Part shown: one piece after another, positions 48,085 through 56,865 of the stretch
How positions within the stretch are numbered: the stretch's first letter is position 1
Layout of the letters: each line of letters starts with the position of its first letter
Assembly: GCA_965221345.1 (NCBI GenBank)
Contig: CBDCSD010000001.1
Coordinates: forward strand, 496,001 to 560,000
Direction: 5' to 3'
From: Bin5 sp965221345
Lineage (GTDB): Bacteria; Chloroflexota; Anaerolineae; Caldilineales; Caldilineaceae
Length of the DNA: 64,000 nt
Translations under genes and position numbers: made by a program
The notes under the pieces: model-generated
What the model was told of the DNA's origin: nothing
Databases searched by the model: none
What the model saw: only the letters and a program-made list of their open reading frames with translations

Positions 48085-50638
48085 CCCCATGTCCGTGCAC
48101 CGGCGTATGGTTGTGGTAGACGCCGTGCGCGTGCATGCGCTGGTGCAGCCGGTTGTGGCCCGCTTCCAGCACGGCCCGCATCTCCCGAAAACGCTGCGCG
48201 TTCGGGCGCGGCGCGATCGTGTCCACATAGGCAAGCGCGCCCTCGATCTGCTCCAACACCGCCGACGCGTCCGCCTGGTTGAACAGCGGGCTGTCCCCCA
48301 CCAACGTCTGCACCGCGCTCGTGTGGGCTGCGATCTCGCCCTTCTCGCCGACATAACTGCCGCGCACCCGCAGCGCAATCCACGATGAACCCGTAACCGC
48401 AACCTGCACACTGCCCGACGCGCTGTATTCGCCTTGCACGTCTATCTGGTCGACCACCAGCCCACCCTGGATCACCTCCACCTGCTGGATCGGTATCAGC
48501 ACCGACTCGACTCGCCAGTCGACGCCCACGCTCCCGCCGCCAACCGGCAACTGCACCTGCCCACCCGGCGCCACGCCCTCAACCGTCAACTCCGCCAGCG
48601 GACCAATCGTCATGAAAGTGTTGCCTGCCTGCACCGCCTCCATCCAGTTCTCGTAGGTAAACTCCCGCTCCCCCAGATGGGCATAAGTACGCACGCCGCC
48701 CAGCTGCGACGAAGCCGCCATCTTGTCCGAGCCGCCCACGATCGGCAGCTGATAGCCCAGATTGAGATAGCGGTACCAGTCGGCGATGCCGTACGGGTTG
48801 AGCTCCCGTTCGCAGGGGTTGAATGTCATCATCTCAATCGCATGGATCAGGCCGAGAACGATATCCGCCGCCCGTTCCAGTTGCGGGTTCGGCGCGTGCG
48901 GCATCACCACCAGCCCGCCCTGGTCGATGCAGCGCTGCGCCCACTCGGCCATCACCACCTCCTGCGGATCACCCAGCGCCGACTCCGACGGGCCCCCACT
49001 GCAAAGCGGGTGGATCATCTTGCCGTTGTAGCCCAGCAGCGAGATGTGACCCAGGATCTGCATGCGGTTCTCAGTTCCGACCCGCACCAGAAATTCGCCG
49101 TCGCCGCCGAACTCGCGCGCCCCCAAAGTGGTCCTGCCGTCAAAGTCGCTGACATTGCTGAACATCTCGCCCCACTGGCTGGCCAGCAGATTGACGACAT
49201 GCACGTCCTCGGCCTGGCCCTCCAGCAGCGCGGTCGAAGGACTCAGAAAGTGAACATGCGTGTCCGCAGTGACCCAGCCCTTTTCCCGCCAGGGCAGCAC
49301 CCGTTCTAACTCGAAGACCAGTTCATTCGTGTCCTGCTCGATCATCACCTGTTTGCGGATCGGCGCGGTCTCATAGCCCTTAGTGATCTCCACGTATATC
49401 TCGCCCAACGGCATATCCACCTCGCAGTGACCGTCGATGTAGCTGTACTGGTTACGGCCGTTGACGAATTCGCCATAGTTGTCCTCAAACCAGTGGGGAT
49501 TGACCTTGCGATGGCGGCCGCGCGGCGGCAAATACTCGCCGTGCGCACCGTGGAAATGAATGCGCACCGGCACCTGGTTGTTGGTCCCCTTCTGCACCAC
49601 GCGCACGTTGACCAGCCGGTGCGCCGGCGCCACCCCGGCGATGGAGTCCGCAGGTTGGCCGTCTTCAAGTTGCGAGAGATCATAGACGATCGGTTCGTCA
49701 CTGTCGACACGGACGTGCAGCCAGGCCTGCGGATGCGCGCTGTACTCGATGATCAGATCCCGTTGCGAGACGGCCGGCTGGACGTTCGCCTCCTCACCCA
49801 GCCAGCGCCCGCCGTCATAGTCAAACGCGGCGCGGGCCGAGATGACATAGCCAAGGTCGATAGCCAGGTCCTCGTACTCGTCAATCGCGTTGAACTCGAC
49901 GCCCTCCGGCAGAGTCAGCCGCAGTTTGCGGCGCACGCCCGGGCGCAGAGGATGCTCATCCAGGTTCGTGAGGCTGATAGCGTAGATGGTCGACCCCTCG
50001 TTGCGCGGCTGCAAAACCAGGCGGCGAATCGGCTTGTCGGGATGTGGGTTCTCCAATGCATATAGCCACATCTTCTCTTCCATCTGATCGCGCCCGGAAC
50101 TGGTGCGCGTTTCGCCGCGGCCGTAGTCGGTGCTCGGAACCCGCCCCAACTGGGTTTCCTCTGTCGCCGAGTTGAAGACCGTAGCCTTCATGGCCGGCAC
50201 CGTTTCGAAGGGGCTGCCCCCCCACACAACGCGACTCTGCTGGATGGCAAATCGGCGCCGGACCGCCGTTTCGTGGCGGCTGCCGTCCTCGTATTCAAAG
50301 ATGTAAGAGGAGACGTGCCCGCCCAGTTCGTTTCCGTCCTGCACGAAGTCGGCAAAGCCATCGAGGTAGTTGGTGACGCGGTCGGCCACCGCGTGCAGGA
50401 AGACGATGTAGGTGGCCAGCCCATCCTCCAACTCAACAGTCACCGGTTCCGCGTCCAGCAGGATAACGGCAGGGCCTTCGGATTCTCCGAGCAAAAAGGG
50501 GATTCCGTTGAAGACGGTGGAACCCGTCGTGTCTTCAACCAAAGAGGGCACGCGCAACGGTTCAGGAAGTTCGGCGCGTCGGACATTGAAAAATTTCGAC
50601 AGATCAACGGTCGTGAAATGTGGGGAGACGGGATTCAT
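48074..50638 (-). CDS. CehA/McbA-family PHP-like metallohydrolase, large
   Basis: An 854-residue protein. The first ~450 residues are beta-rich with no recognised motif. A PHP-type metallohydrolase begins near GWVTADTHVHFLSP (the HxH motif). Further histidines occur in GLVVMPHAPN, with Asp in GGSDKMAASS. CehA-like enzymes hydrolyse esters and carbamates; the natural substrate is unknown. A ~150-residue C-terminal region includes His-rich HQRMHAHGVYHNHTPVHGHGDEE. The ATG at 50638 has GGAG five bases before it and was preferred over an ATG at 50650. The stop overlaps the following hydrolase gene. Confidence 0.75.
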   Translation of the reverse strand: MNPVSPHFTTVDLSKFFNVRRAELPEPLRVPSLVEDTTGSTVFNGIPFLLGESEGPAVILLDAEPVTVELEDGLATYIVFLHAVADRVTNYLDGFADFVQDGNELGGHVSSYIFEYEDGSRHETAVRRRFAIQQSRVVWGGSPFETVPAMKATVFNSATEETQLGRVPSTDYGRGETRTSSGRDQMEEKMWLYALENPHPDKPIRRLVLQPRNEGSTIYAISLTNLDEHPLRPGVRRKLRLTLPEGVEFNAIDEYEDLAIDLGYVISARAAFDYDGGRWLGEEANVQPAVSQRDLIIEYSAHPQAWLHVRVDSDEPIVYDLSQLEDGQPADSIAGVAPAHRLVNVRVVQKGTNNQVPVRIHFHGAHGEYLPPRGRHRKVNPHWFEDNYGEFVNGRNQYSYIDGHCEVDMPLGEIYVEITKGYETAPIRKQVMIEQDTNELVFELERVLPWREKGWVTADTHVHFLSPSTALLEGQAEDVHVVNLLASQWGEMFSNVSDFDGRTTLGAREFGGDGEFLVRVGTENRMQILGHISLLGYNGKMIHPLCSGGPSESALGDPQEVVMAEWAQRCIDQGGLVVMPHAPNPQLERAADIVLGLIHAIEMMTFNPCERELNPYGIADWYRYLNLGYQLPIVGGSDKMAASSQLGGVRTYAHLGEREFTYENWMEAVQAGNTFMTIGPLAELTVEGVAPGGQVQLPVGGGSVGVDWRVESVLIPIQQVEVIQGGLVVDQIDVQGEYSASGSVQVAVTGSSWIALRVRGSYVGEKGEIAAHTSAVQTLVGDSPLFNQADASAVLEQIEGALAYVDTIAPRPNAQRFREMRAVLEAGHNRLHQRMHAHGVYHNHTPVHGHGDEE

Positions 50639-50734
50639 GGAACTCTCCATTTTTGGCGCGCCTCGCGGCGGTTGATGCAACTGTCTCGTTAGTCTGCTCT
50701 TTCCAATCCTCTGATCTTTCCGATCCTCATTGTG

Positions 50735-51883
50735 TCAGGATTCTGCCAGCCAGCGGTCGAACCAGTCGAACGCATCCGACTGCATCGCAATGTCGAACTT
50801 GTGCTCCCCGGCATAAAATCCGCAGCGGTAGTGGTCGGCTGCTTCGGCCTTCTCGTACAGTTGGCGCAGCATCACGTCGGCGCGCCTCATCTCCGTGAGA
50901 GTGAAGAGCGGGTCCTCCGTATTGTTCTGTACCAATGTCGGCAGCGGCGCCCGCATCCCCAGGATGTCCGGGTAGTCCATTTCGGTGGCCAGGTGCGGCA
51001 CGTAGATCATCCATGTATGCCTATGGCTCTTGTTGAGCAGAAGGTCCCGCCAGGTTGTCATCATGCCGACACAGACCGCGCAGCGCACGCGGTCATCCAG
51101 TCCAGCCAGGTAGACGGTGCGCAGCCCGCCTCCGGACAGCCCGCCGATGCCAACCCGCTGCGCGTCCACATCGTCGCGCCCGCACAGCAGATCGAGCGCA
51201 TACAGATCTTCGGCCAGCCAGACCCCCGCCCAGGTCGTCCCCGCGCTCAACAAAGATTTCGCCAGGATCGATTCATGACCGGCTGCCCAGCCGTTGTAGG
51301 CGGCGATATATTCGGGATCGTCCGACTCCTGCTCGCCCAGGCCGTCGCGAATCGCCGGAGGAAGATCGCCGATGCGGATGCGGCGGCTGCCGAAAGCGAA
51401 GGCATCCGGCACCAGGACCGCATAGCCGCGCTGGGCGAGGCGGTTGGCCCACGGCACGCCGCCGTATGCGCTCTGCTGGTGTTCGGTGTTGACCGCGTTC
51501 TGCTCATCGCCCGTCCGGGTGATCTTCTGCCAGCCGTGAAACTTATGGCCGCCGTGATCGTGCAAAGCCAACACGCCCGGCAGTGGGTCGCGCGCCCCAG
51601 CCGGTTTCAACAGTACCGCCTCCGTGCGCGGGCCGTACGGCAGTTGCCACGAGAGTTCCTCCACCTGCACGCCGTCATATTCGTACCGGCGCTCTATCCG
51701 GACCTCTCCTGACCCGCCCATGTCCGGCATTGCCAACCGCTCGCGAAATCGCTGACGCGCCGCCGGCCGCCAGGCCGCCGGGTCGGTCCAATGGGTGTGG
51801 CGGAAGGAGAGAAAATTGGGGCCTTCACCGGCCAGAGTTGCTGCCCACGAGCCGTAGGCGCCGAGCATCGAGTGAGAGGACAT
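50735..51883 (-). CDS. Alpha/beta hydrolase, acetyl xylan esterase/dienelactone-hydrolase-like
   Basis: A 382-residue hydrolase. An N-terminal lid-like region (~95 residues) precedes GVLALHDHGGHKFHG, the nucleophile in GIGGLSGGGLRT, then an acidic triad member and His in AGEHKFDI. This arrangement fits carboxyl esterases of the acetyl xylan esterase type. The start is the ATG at 51883 after AGGAAAC; an upstream TTG (LHEET) is in frame. Its first ~97 codons and 5' flank have a second, diverged copy fused to another gene at 56866-57776. Confidence 0.82.
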   Translation of the reverse strand: MSSHSMLGAYGSWAATLAGEGPNFLSFRHTHWTDPAAWRPAARQRFRERLAMPDMGGSGEVRIERRYEYDGVQVEELSWQLPYGPRTEAVLLKPAGARDPLPGVLALHDHGGHKFHGWQKITRTGDEQNAVNTEHQQSAYGGVPWANRLAQRGYAVLVPDAFAFGSRRIRIGDLPPAIRDGLGEQESDDPEYIAAYNGWAAGHESILAKSLLSAGTTWAGVWLAEDLYALDLLCGRDDVDAQRVGIGGLSGGGLRTVYLAGLDDRVRCAVCVGMMTTWRDLLLNKSHRHTWMIYVPHLATEMDYPDILGMRAPLPTLVQNNTEDPLFTLTEMRRADVMLRQLYEKAEAADHYRCGFYAGEHKFDIAMQSDAFDWFDRWLAES

Positions 51884-52080
51884 ACCGTTGGTTTCCTCGT
51901 GCAATGATCCGATAGGATGTACAGAGTGGTGGCGCTCCCGCTCAACGCGGTCTGCGCTGTCCGAGATACTATAGCAGGAATCGCAAAGAGGGAAAAAGCT
52001 ACGCCTGGACGACGCGCCTCCGCTGGCACAGAAAGGAGGGGAACGCCACAACCGCGCCGTCCCCCTCCCTTCACGCAAAC
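51884..52080. repeat. 5' flank of the hydrolase gene, duplicated at 57589-57776
   Basis: The sequence matches the flank of the chimeric gene at many points (GCGGTCTGCGCTGTCCG, GATACTATAG), including a TATAGT -10 on the minus strand. It ends in a hairpin-forming element at 52004-52080 with arms GAGGGGAAC and GTCCCCCTC. Related copies of that element are at 56703-56785 and 57705-57773. Confidence 0.65.
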
Positions 52081-52210
52081 TGTGGCCCCATAAGAGCCTG
52101 TCTTACAGCAATTCCCTTTCGAAGCCAGTTCGCCTCGCTTACGCAATTCGCAATTTCGCAAATTCAAGCAGATGGCCGCGGCAAAAGAGACAACCATGGC
52201 CTTCCCCGCG

Positions 52211-52891
52211 TCATAGCAATTCGTCGTCGTCCAGCAAGCCGCTGCGTGCCGCCCAAACCCCCATCTCCTGCCTGGACCCTACCCCCAACTTGCGCCGTAT
52301 GGCATAGATCGCGTTCCGTACCGTCATAGGATTGCTGTTGCCCCGCGCTTCAGCCATCTCCGCGTAAGACATCCCGCGGGCGAACATCCTGAGCAGATCG
52401 CGCTCTCGGTCCGTCAACCGGTTCAGTTCGCTGGGAGGAATCGGGACGCCGCCGCCACCACCTCTCAATCCCGTGACCAGTCTCCTTGCCGCCTCTCCCT
52501 GCACCCGAAACTCACCGCCGGCAACCTCCCGCACCGTGGACAGCAGCATCTCCTTACCAGAAAACTTCTGAAGGTATCCCGTGGCTCCGGCATTTACCGC
52601 CTGCACGATCGCACCGTGTCTGTTGGACGCGGTCAGCATGAGGACCCGCGTGTCTGGCAAGGCCGCGGTGATATCCCGACAGGCTTCGATGCCGTCCTTT
52701 ACCGGCATCAGAATGTCCATGATTACCACGTCCGGCCTCAGTTCCTGGACCTTGTTCACGGCCTCTTCCCCGTCCCCAGCCTGCCCGACGACCTCAATGT
52801 CGCCTGCCTGCTCCAGCACCTCCGCAATCCCCTCCCGAACGATGGCGTGGTCGTCAACTATCATCACTTTGATCCTGTCTTTCGATGACAC
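52211..52891 (-). CDS. NarL/LuxR-type response regulator
   Basis: A 226-residue regulator. The receiver domain has DDHAIVREG, the phospho-accepting Asp (~59) in VVIMDILMP, and the switch Thr in VLMLTASN. A glycine-rich linker leads to a LuxR-type HTH (LTDRERDLLRMFARGMSYAEMA ... TVRNAIYAIRRKLGVGSRQEM). The start is a GTG at 52891. Its ribosome site AAGGAGG overlaps the stop of the kinase gene, so it is made with the kinase as a two-component pair. Its targets are not visible. Confidence 0.93.
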   Translation of the reverse strand: MSSKDRIKVMIVDDHAIVREGIAEVLEQAGDIEVVGQAGDGEEAVNKVQELRPDVVIMDILMPVKDGIEACRDITAALPDTRVLMLTASNRHGAIVQAVNAGATGYLQKFSGKEMLLSTVREVAGGEFRVQGEAARRLVTGLRGGGGGVPIPPSELNRLTDRERDLLRMFARGMSYAEMAEARGNSNPMTVRNAIYAIRRKLGVGSRQEMGVWAARSGLLDDDELL

Positions 52892-52903
52892 CTAACGGCC
52901 TCC

Positions 52904-54163
52904 TTAAACCCGCTTATTGGGTACAGTGCAACTGACTACCGTGCCGTTACCGCTGGAATCAACACTTAGACTGCCGCCCATGCGCTCTGCGTCAGCCCTC
53001 ATGTTCTTGAAGCCGTGGCCGCGCACGGCGTAATCATCGGAAAGCCCGGCCCCGTCGTCAGAAATCGACATACGCAGAACGTCCGTCCCGAATTCCAGGG
53101 AAATCGTCACACTTTCGGCGTCCGAATGGCGAAAGGTATTGGTTAGGGCATTGTGGGCGATGGAGAACAACAGGCTGCGCGCTATGGTGGAAAGGGGCGG
53201 TTCGACCCCGTGCAACTCCAGTTCCGCCGGAATCGAAGTGATGACCGTGAAGGTGTCGGCGTGCGCCGCCAGGACTTCGCTCAGCGTACTTCCGCTGAAA
53301 ATCTGCCCGCCGTCTATCGGGTGCCTGAGCGTCCACATCGTCGACCTGGTCAGGGACCACATCGCCTCCAGCTTGCCCGCCAACTCGGGGTTGGACCTGT
53401 CCGCCTTCTCGATGGCGTCCTCAAGGCCCAGCCCCAAGGTGTAGGCCGATTGTGCGGTCGTGTCGTGTATGGTCTGCGAAATCTCGATCCGCTGTCGCTG
53501 CAGCTCCCGCTCCCGCGCCACCGCCTCCAGCCTTCTGATCCTTTCCGACCTGGCGACCAGATTCACCGATGCCACGACTGCGTACATGACGACGATCCTG
53601 GCAAACAACGCCTTGTCGTCTCTGGCTTCCAAATCGAGTCCTTCCCCGACGGTCAGGCTCACGATGGTGTAGATGACGGCTACCAATGTAACCCAAGCGA
53701 AGCTCAGTCCGAACGAACTGAAGAACCCAGCGAACCAGGCCAGGACAGGGTAGTACAGCAGGTAGAAGAAGAAATGGCTGAACCCGCCGCCAACTACCAT
53801 CGCCACCGTAATCAGGACCACGTCCAAAGCACTGAGAACCAGCATCCACTTCAAAGTCACATCGCGGTCCGAACGGACGCGGTAGTGTATGTAGCCATTG
53901 AGCCCCACCAAAACAATGAAGCACAGTATGTAACCCGTATACCTGGAGCCGATGAATACCGGTCGGTAGACCAACTGGAATACACAGGCGGCACAAATGA
54001 ACCACCGTATCCAAACGGCTTTCGTCACCGGGTAACGCAGTTCACCAGGACCGACTTCTCTGAATCCTTCCCCCCAGCCTGCAAGGATATCGGCTGCTGT
54101 GGCCGGAAGTGCCCAAAGCCAAGCTCCGAAATTTCGACCTTCCCCGCGCCGATGTTGAGTCAT
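52904..54163 (-). CDS. Membrane sensor histidine kinase (HisKA_3 type)
   Basis: A 419-residue kinase. Five to six membrane segments (~residues 45-215) form an uncharacterised sensor. The dimerisation helix has EISQTIHDTTAQSAYTLG, with the phospho-His in the HDxxxQ motif. The ATPase domain has N-box HNALTNTFRHS, DDGAGLS and a G-box in YAVRGHGFKNM. It pairs with the NarL-type regulator 12 bp downstream. The ATG at 54163 is the only start before the membrane region. The gap upstream to 54696 has no other gene. Confidence 0.9.
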   Translation of the reverse strand: MTQHRRGEGRNFGAWLWALPATAADILAGWGEGFREVGPGELRYPVTKAVWIRWFICAACVFQLVYRPVFIGSRYTGYILCFIVLVGLNGYIHYRVRSDRDVTLKWMLVLSALDVVLITVAMVVGGGFSHFFFYLLYYPVLAWFAGFFSSFGLSFAWVTLVAVIYTIVSLTVGEGLDLEARDDKALFARIVVMYAVVASVNLVARSERIRRLEAVARERELQRQRIEISQTIHDTTAQSAYTLGLGLEDAIEKADRSNPELAGKLEAMWSLTRSTMWTLRHPIDGGQIFSGSTLSEVLAAHADTFTVITSIPAELELHGVEPPLSTIARSLLFSIAHNALTNTFRHSDAESVTISLEFGTDVLRMSISDDGAGLSDDYAVRGHGFKNMRADAERMGGSLSVDSSGNGTVVSCTVPNKRV

Positions 54164-54449
54164 GACGATACTGTCGACCTGTCGTACTGCTGCCTGCTCA
54201 CCTCTGAAGTATCACGAAGCCCGCAAATTTGTGCACGCCGCTCTCTCTTACGATAACAGATCCCGCTGCAACTCTACCCCGTTCGCCGTTAGCGTCAAAA
54301 CGGGAAAATGCCACTGAGCGCTTCGTAACCGAGCTCCGCCCTACAGCTGAACAGCACTGCAAAAATTGTAGACAGTCTGAGCCATATTGGACAAAACAGT
54401 CGCCAAAATACTTCAAAATAATGACAAATACAATGCAATTATGTACTTT

Positions 54450-54479
54450 TTGACATATGCCATTTATACTAAATATAAT
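54450..54479 (+). promoter_or_regulatory. Strong sigma-70 promoter in an AT-rich island
   Basis: A perfect TTGACA (54450-54455), 18 bp, and a perfect TATAAT (54474-54479), in a markedly AT-rich stretch (about 54350-54500). It reads toward the small antitoxin-like gene 220 bp on. Confidence 0.6.
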
Positions 54480-54695
54480 AACCCTCAATATTGGAAAAAG
54501 TACAGTGCCAATTCGATCTCCAGACAACGAAAGTCCTATTTTCATCATCATCGACGGCCGCGATAGCGGCAACGCGCGCGCTGGCGCATGTTCCAGGGTA
54601 TATCGATCGATTCTGAACCGAAATCCGCTATCGACAAGCCCTACATCTTCTCAGTGGTCTAGAACGACGTGATGACGCATCTGGAATGGTGAACC

Positions 54696-54893
54696 ATGGG
54701 CATAAAGAGGAATGTGACGATCGATCTGCCGAACGTTGTATACCGCCGTCTATTGCGTTCGGCTGCGCACAACGGGTGGACGCCGGCAAAGGAGATCGAA
54801 CACCTGATCCTGAGCCAGTTCGATCGCGACTATTCACAAGCGGAATTTGACAAACTGGTGCGGGAAATAAGGCAAGGCTGCGAGAAAGACTAA
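54696..54893 (+). CDS. Small ribbon-helix-helix antitoxin-like protein
   Basis: A 65-residue protein. The start MGIKRNVTIDLPNVVYRRL and the following helix AAHNGWTPAKEIEHLIL match the FitA/Arc ribbon-helix-helix fold found in VapB-type antitoxins. The C-terminal YSQAEFDKLVREIRQGCEKD would be the toxin-binding tail. No toxin ORF of PIN or RelE type follows, so it seems orphaned. It would bind an operator near its own promoter; the strong promoter at 54450 may be its own. Confidence 0.6.
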   Translation: MGIKRNVTIDLPNVVYRRLLRSAAHNGWTPAKEIEHLILSQFDRDYSQAEFDKLVREIRQGCEKD

Positions 54894-55312
54894 CCGTCCC
54901 ACCCAGCACCCTTTTCGCGCAAGCGTATGCGTTCGTCCTGTTCGACGAGATTGCCGTCGAGGACGCCGACTTCACTTCGATCTACTAGGAATGGGTCGCC
55001 CTCCGTGAGGCGATTCAAGCTGAGGCTGAAAGAGACAGCAGACGACTCGAACAACGCCAGTTTCCGTCATTCTTGGCGCGACGGTATGCACGATGGCAAA
55101 TCCACTGGTCGCCAAAGACGCTGTCAGCACGTTTACCGCCCCCGAAATCCGGCGGCACCCTGTCCCGGAGCACGACCTGCTTCATCGTGCTTGAACTGAC
55201 CGACCAAAATGCCAACGACTACACTGGGTTGCAGTGCACCACCTCGGACATGGAACGCAAAGCGGCCCGGTTTGGCAAGAGCATACATACTTTAAGAAGG
55301 GAGACAGTGGCG
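54894..55312 (+). other. Non-coding or decayed region before the P450 gene
   Basis: The P450 frame stays open upstream to a TAG at 54986. Its translation (EWVALREAIQAEAERDSRRL, then RRYARWQIHWSPKTLS) has coding-like composition but no known domain, and beyond the TAG the same frame reads AYAFVLFDEIAVEDADFTSIY. It may be the remnant of a lost gene, perhaps the antitoxin's partner; this is speculative. A ribosome site AAGGGAG sits at 55297. Confidence 0.3.
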
Positions 55313-56557
55313 ATGCCGCCAGGGGTTGTTCACAATCTGTTGACGCCAATTGCAAAGAAGGCGCTACTGACCTGGGAACGTCTGGAGTCAGGAATCAGCT
55401 TTGACTTGACCTCCAGTGAAATCAGGGCAAATCCCTACGATTTCTATGAGCGCTTGCGCCGCAAAGACCCGGTCCACCGCATGAGGCTCGTCAACGCGTG
55501 GGCACTGACCGGGTACGAAGATGCCCAAACCGTACTGCAGGACCACAGGCGGTTCTCCAGCGGGGACAACAAACTCGAGTATGCACCTTACAGGACGATC
55601 CTCGATCTCGACCCTCCCGATCACACCCGGCTGCGGTCGCTGGTGTCGAAGGCCTTTACGCCGCGGGCCATATCTGCCCTTGGCCCGCGTATCCAGCAGA
55701 CTGTGGAAGAGCTTCTGAACGGCCTTGCTGACAAGAAAAGATTCGATCTGATCAGAGAATTCGCCTTCCCGTTGCCCGTCATCGTTATCGCCGAGATGTT
55801 GGGCATTCCGGCACAAGATCGCGACCGATTCAATGTCTGGTCAAACGATATCGCCCTGGCGGTCGAGCCCATACTCAGTGAAGAAGAAATAGGACGGGTA
55901 ACGCAGTCTTCTGATGAATTAGTCAAGTACTTCGAGGACATCATGGCAGAGCGGCGCCGGCGCCCCGAGGACGACCTCCTCAGCGCTCTGCTGGCTGCTG
56001 AGGATGAGGGTGACAGACTCTCCCACGACGAACTCCTTGGGACCCTGATGCTGCTGTTGGTGGCGGGCAATGAAACGACCCGCAGCCTGATAGGAAACGG
56101 TATGTTGGCGCTGCTCAAGAATCCTGCGCAACTTCAGCGACTGTGGGATAATCCCGAACTTCTGGATACTGCCATCGATGAATTGCTCCGCTACGACAGC
56201 CCAGTTCAGTTCATCATACGGGTCGTACTGGAGGACATGGAGTTCAAAGGTAGGCGGTTTCGGGCGGGACAAAAGGTCATGGTTCTGGTCGGGGCCGCGA
56301 ATCGAGATCCGGAGGTCTTTCCGGTTCCGGGCATACTGGATATCGGTCGCACGGAAAAGAGCCACCTCTCTTTTGGTCGCGGCATTCACTACTGCCTCGG
56401 CTCACCTTTGGCGCTGCTGGAAGCGCGGATCGCCTTTGCCGGCCTACTCGCGCGCTTTGCTTCCATACATCTGATATCTGAACCCGAATACAGAAACCAG
56501 ATTGTGCTGCGGGGAGTGGAAGACCTGTGGATAGAAGTTGACAGGGAATCTCATTAG
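55313..56557 (+). CDS. Cytochrome P450
   Basis: A 414-residue soluble bacterial P450. The I-helix oxygen site is LLVAGNETTRSLIGNGM, the K-helix ExxR is in DELLRYDSPVQ, and the heme-binding loop FGRGIHYCLGSPLALLEARIAF carries the cysteine ligand. PPDHTRLRSLVSKAFTPRA is the usual C-helix region. It hydroxylates an unknown small molecule; no ferredoxin or reductase gene is adjacent. The start was placed at ATG 55313, with AAGGGAG nine bases before it; a GTG at 55307 is nearly as good. Upstream in-frame sequence has no P450 similarity. Confidence 0.9.
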   Translation: MPPGVVHNLLTPIAKKALLTWERLESGISFDLTSSEIRANPYDFYERLRRKDPVHRMRLVNAWALTGYEDAQTVLQDHRRFSSGDNKLEYAPYRTILDLDPPDHTRLRSLVSKAFTPRAISALGPRIQQTVEELLNGLADKKRFDLIREFAFPLPVIVIAEMLGIPAQDRDRFNVWSNDIALAVEPILSEEEIGRVTQSSDELVKYFEDIMAERRRRPEDDLLSALLAAEDEGDRLSHDELLGTLMLLLVAGNETTRSLIGNGMLALLKNPAQLQRLWDNPELLDTAIDELLRYDSPVQFIIRVVLEDMEFKGRRFRAGQKVMVLVGAANRDPEVFPVPGILDIGRTEKSHLSFGRGIHYCLGSPLALLEARIAFAGLLARFASIHLISEPEYRNQIVLRGVEDLWIEVDRESH

Positions 56558-56702
56558 AGCGAGGAAAAGAAACAGTAGCGGGTTTCCAGGGTGCCCTGAC
56601 AAAAGACAGCCCCGGCAAACTCGAACAATAGCCATCCTGAAAATCCCCAGAAATCCTGTAAATCCTGTTTCAGACAACGTCCACCCAAAGTTCTGGGACA
56701 GC

Positions 56703-56785
56703 CCTCCCGCACGACGTGCCTCCGCTGGCAAAGAAAAGAGGGGAACCACGCAGCCGCGCAGTCCCCCTCCCTTCACGCAAAATCT
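56703..56785. repeat. Hairpin-type intergenic repeat, copy 2
   Basis: Matches 52004-52080: CGTGCCTCCGCTGGCA, AGAGGGGAACC, GTCCCCCTCCCTTCACGC. The GAGGGGAAC / GTCCCCCTC arms form a hairpin. A GCTTACGCAATTC segment follows at ~56820, as after copy 1. Confidence 0.65.
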
Positions 56786-56865
56786 CTTCACGCAAAATCT
56801 CTCCGAAACCAGGACGCCCCGCTTACGCAATTCAGTTGAACGCAGCGTCCCTTCGCATAAACCCC

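Noticed and set aside
48085..48411. N-terminal extension of the proline-iminopeptidase-like gene
   Set aside because: It overlaps the CehA-type gene in another frame and is Arg/Cys/Thr-rich with no protein-like character.
54894..55072. PIN- or RelE-type toxin after the antitoxin-like gene
   Set aside because: No conserved toxin motif or uninterrupted ORF is present.
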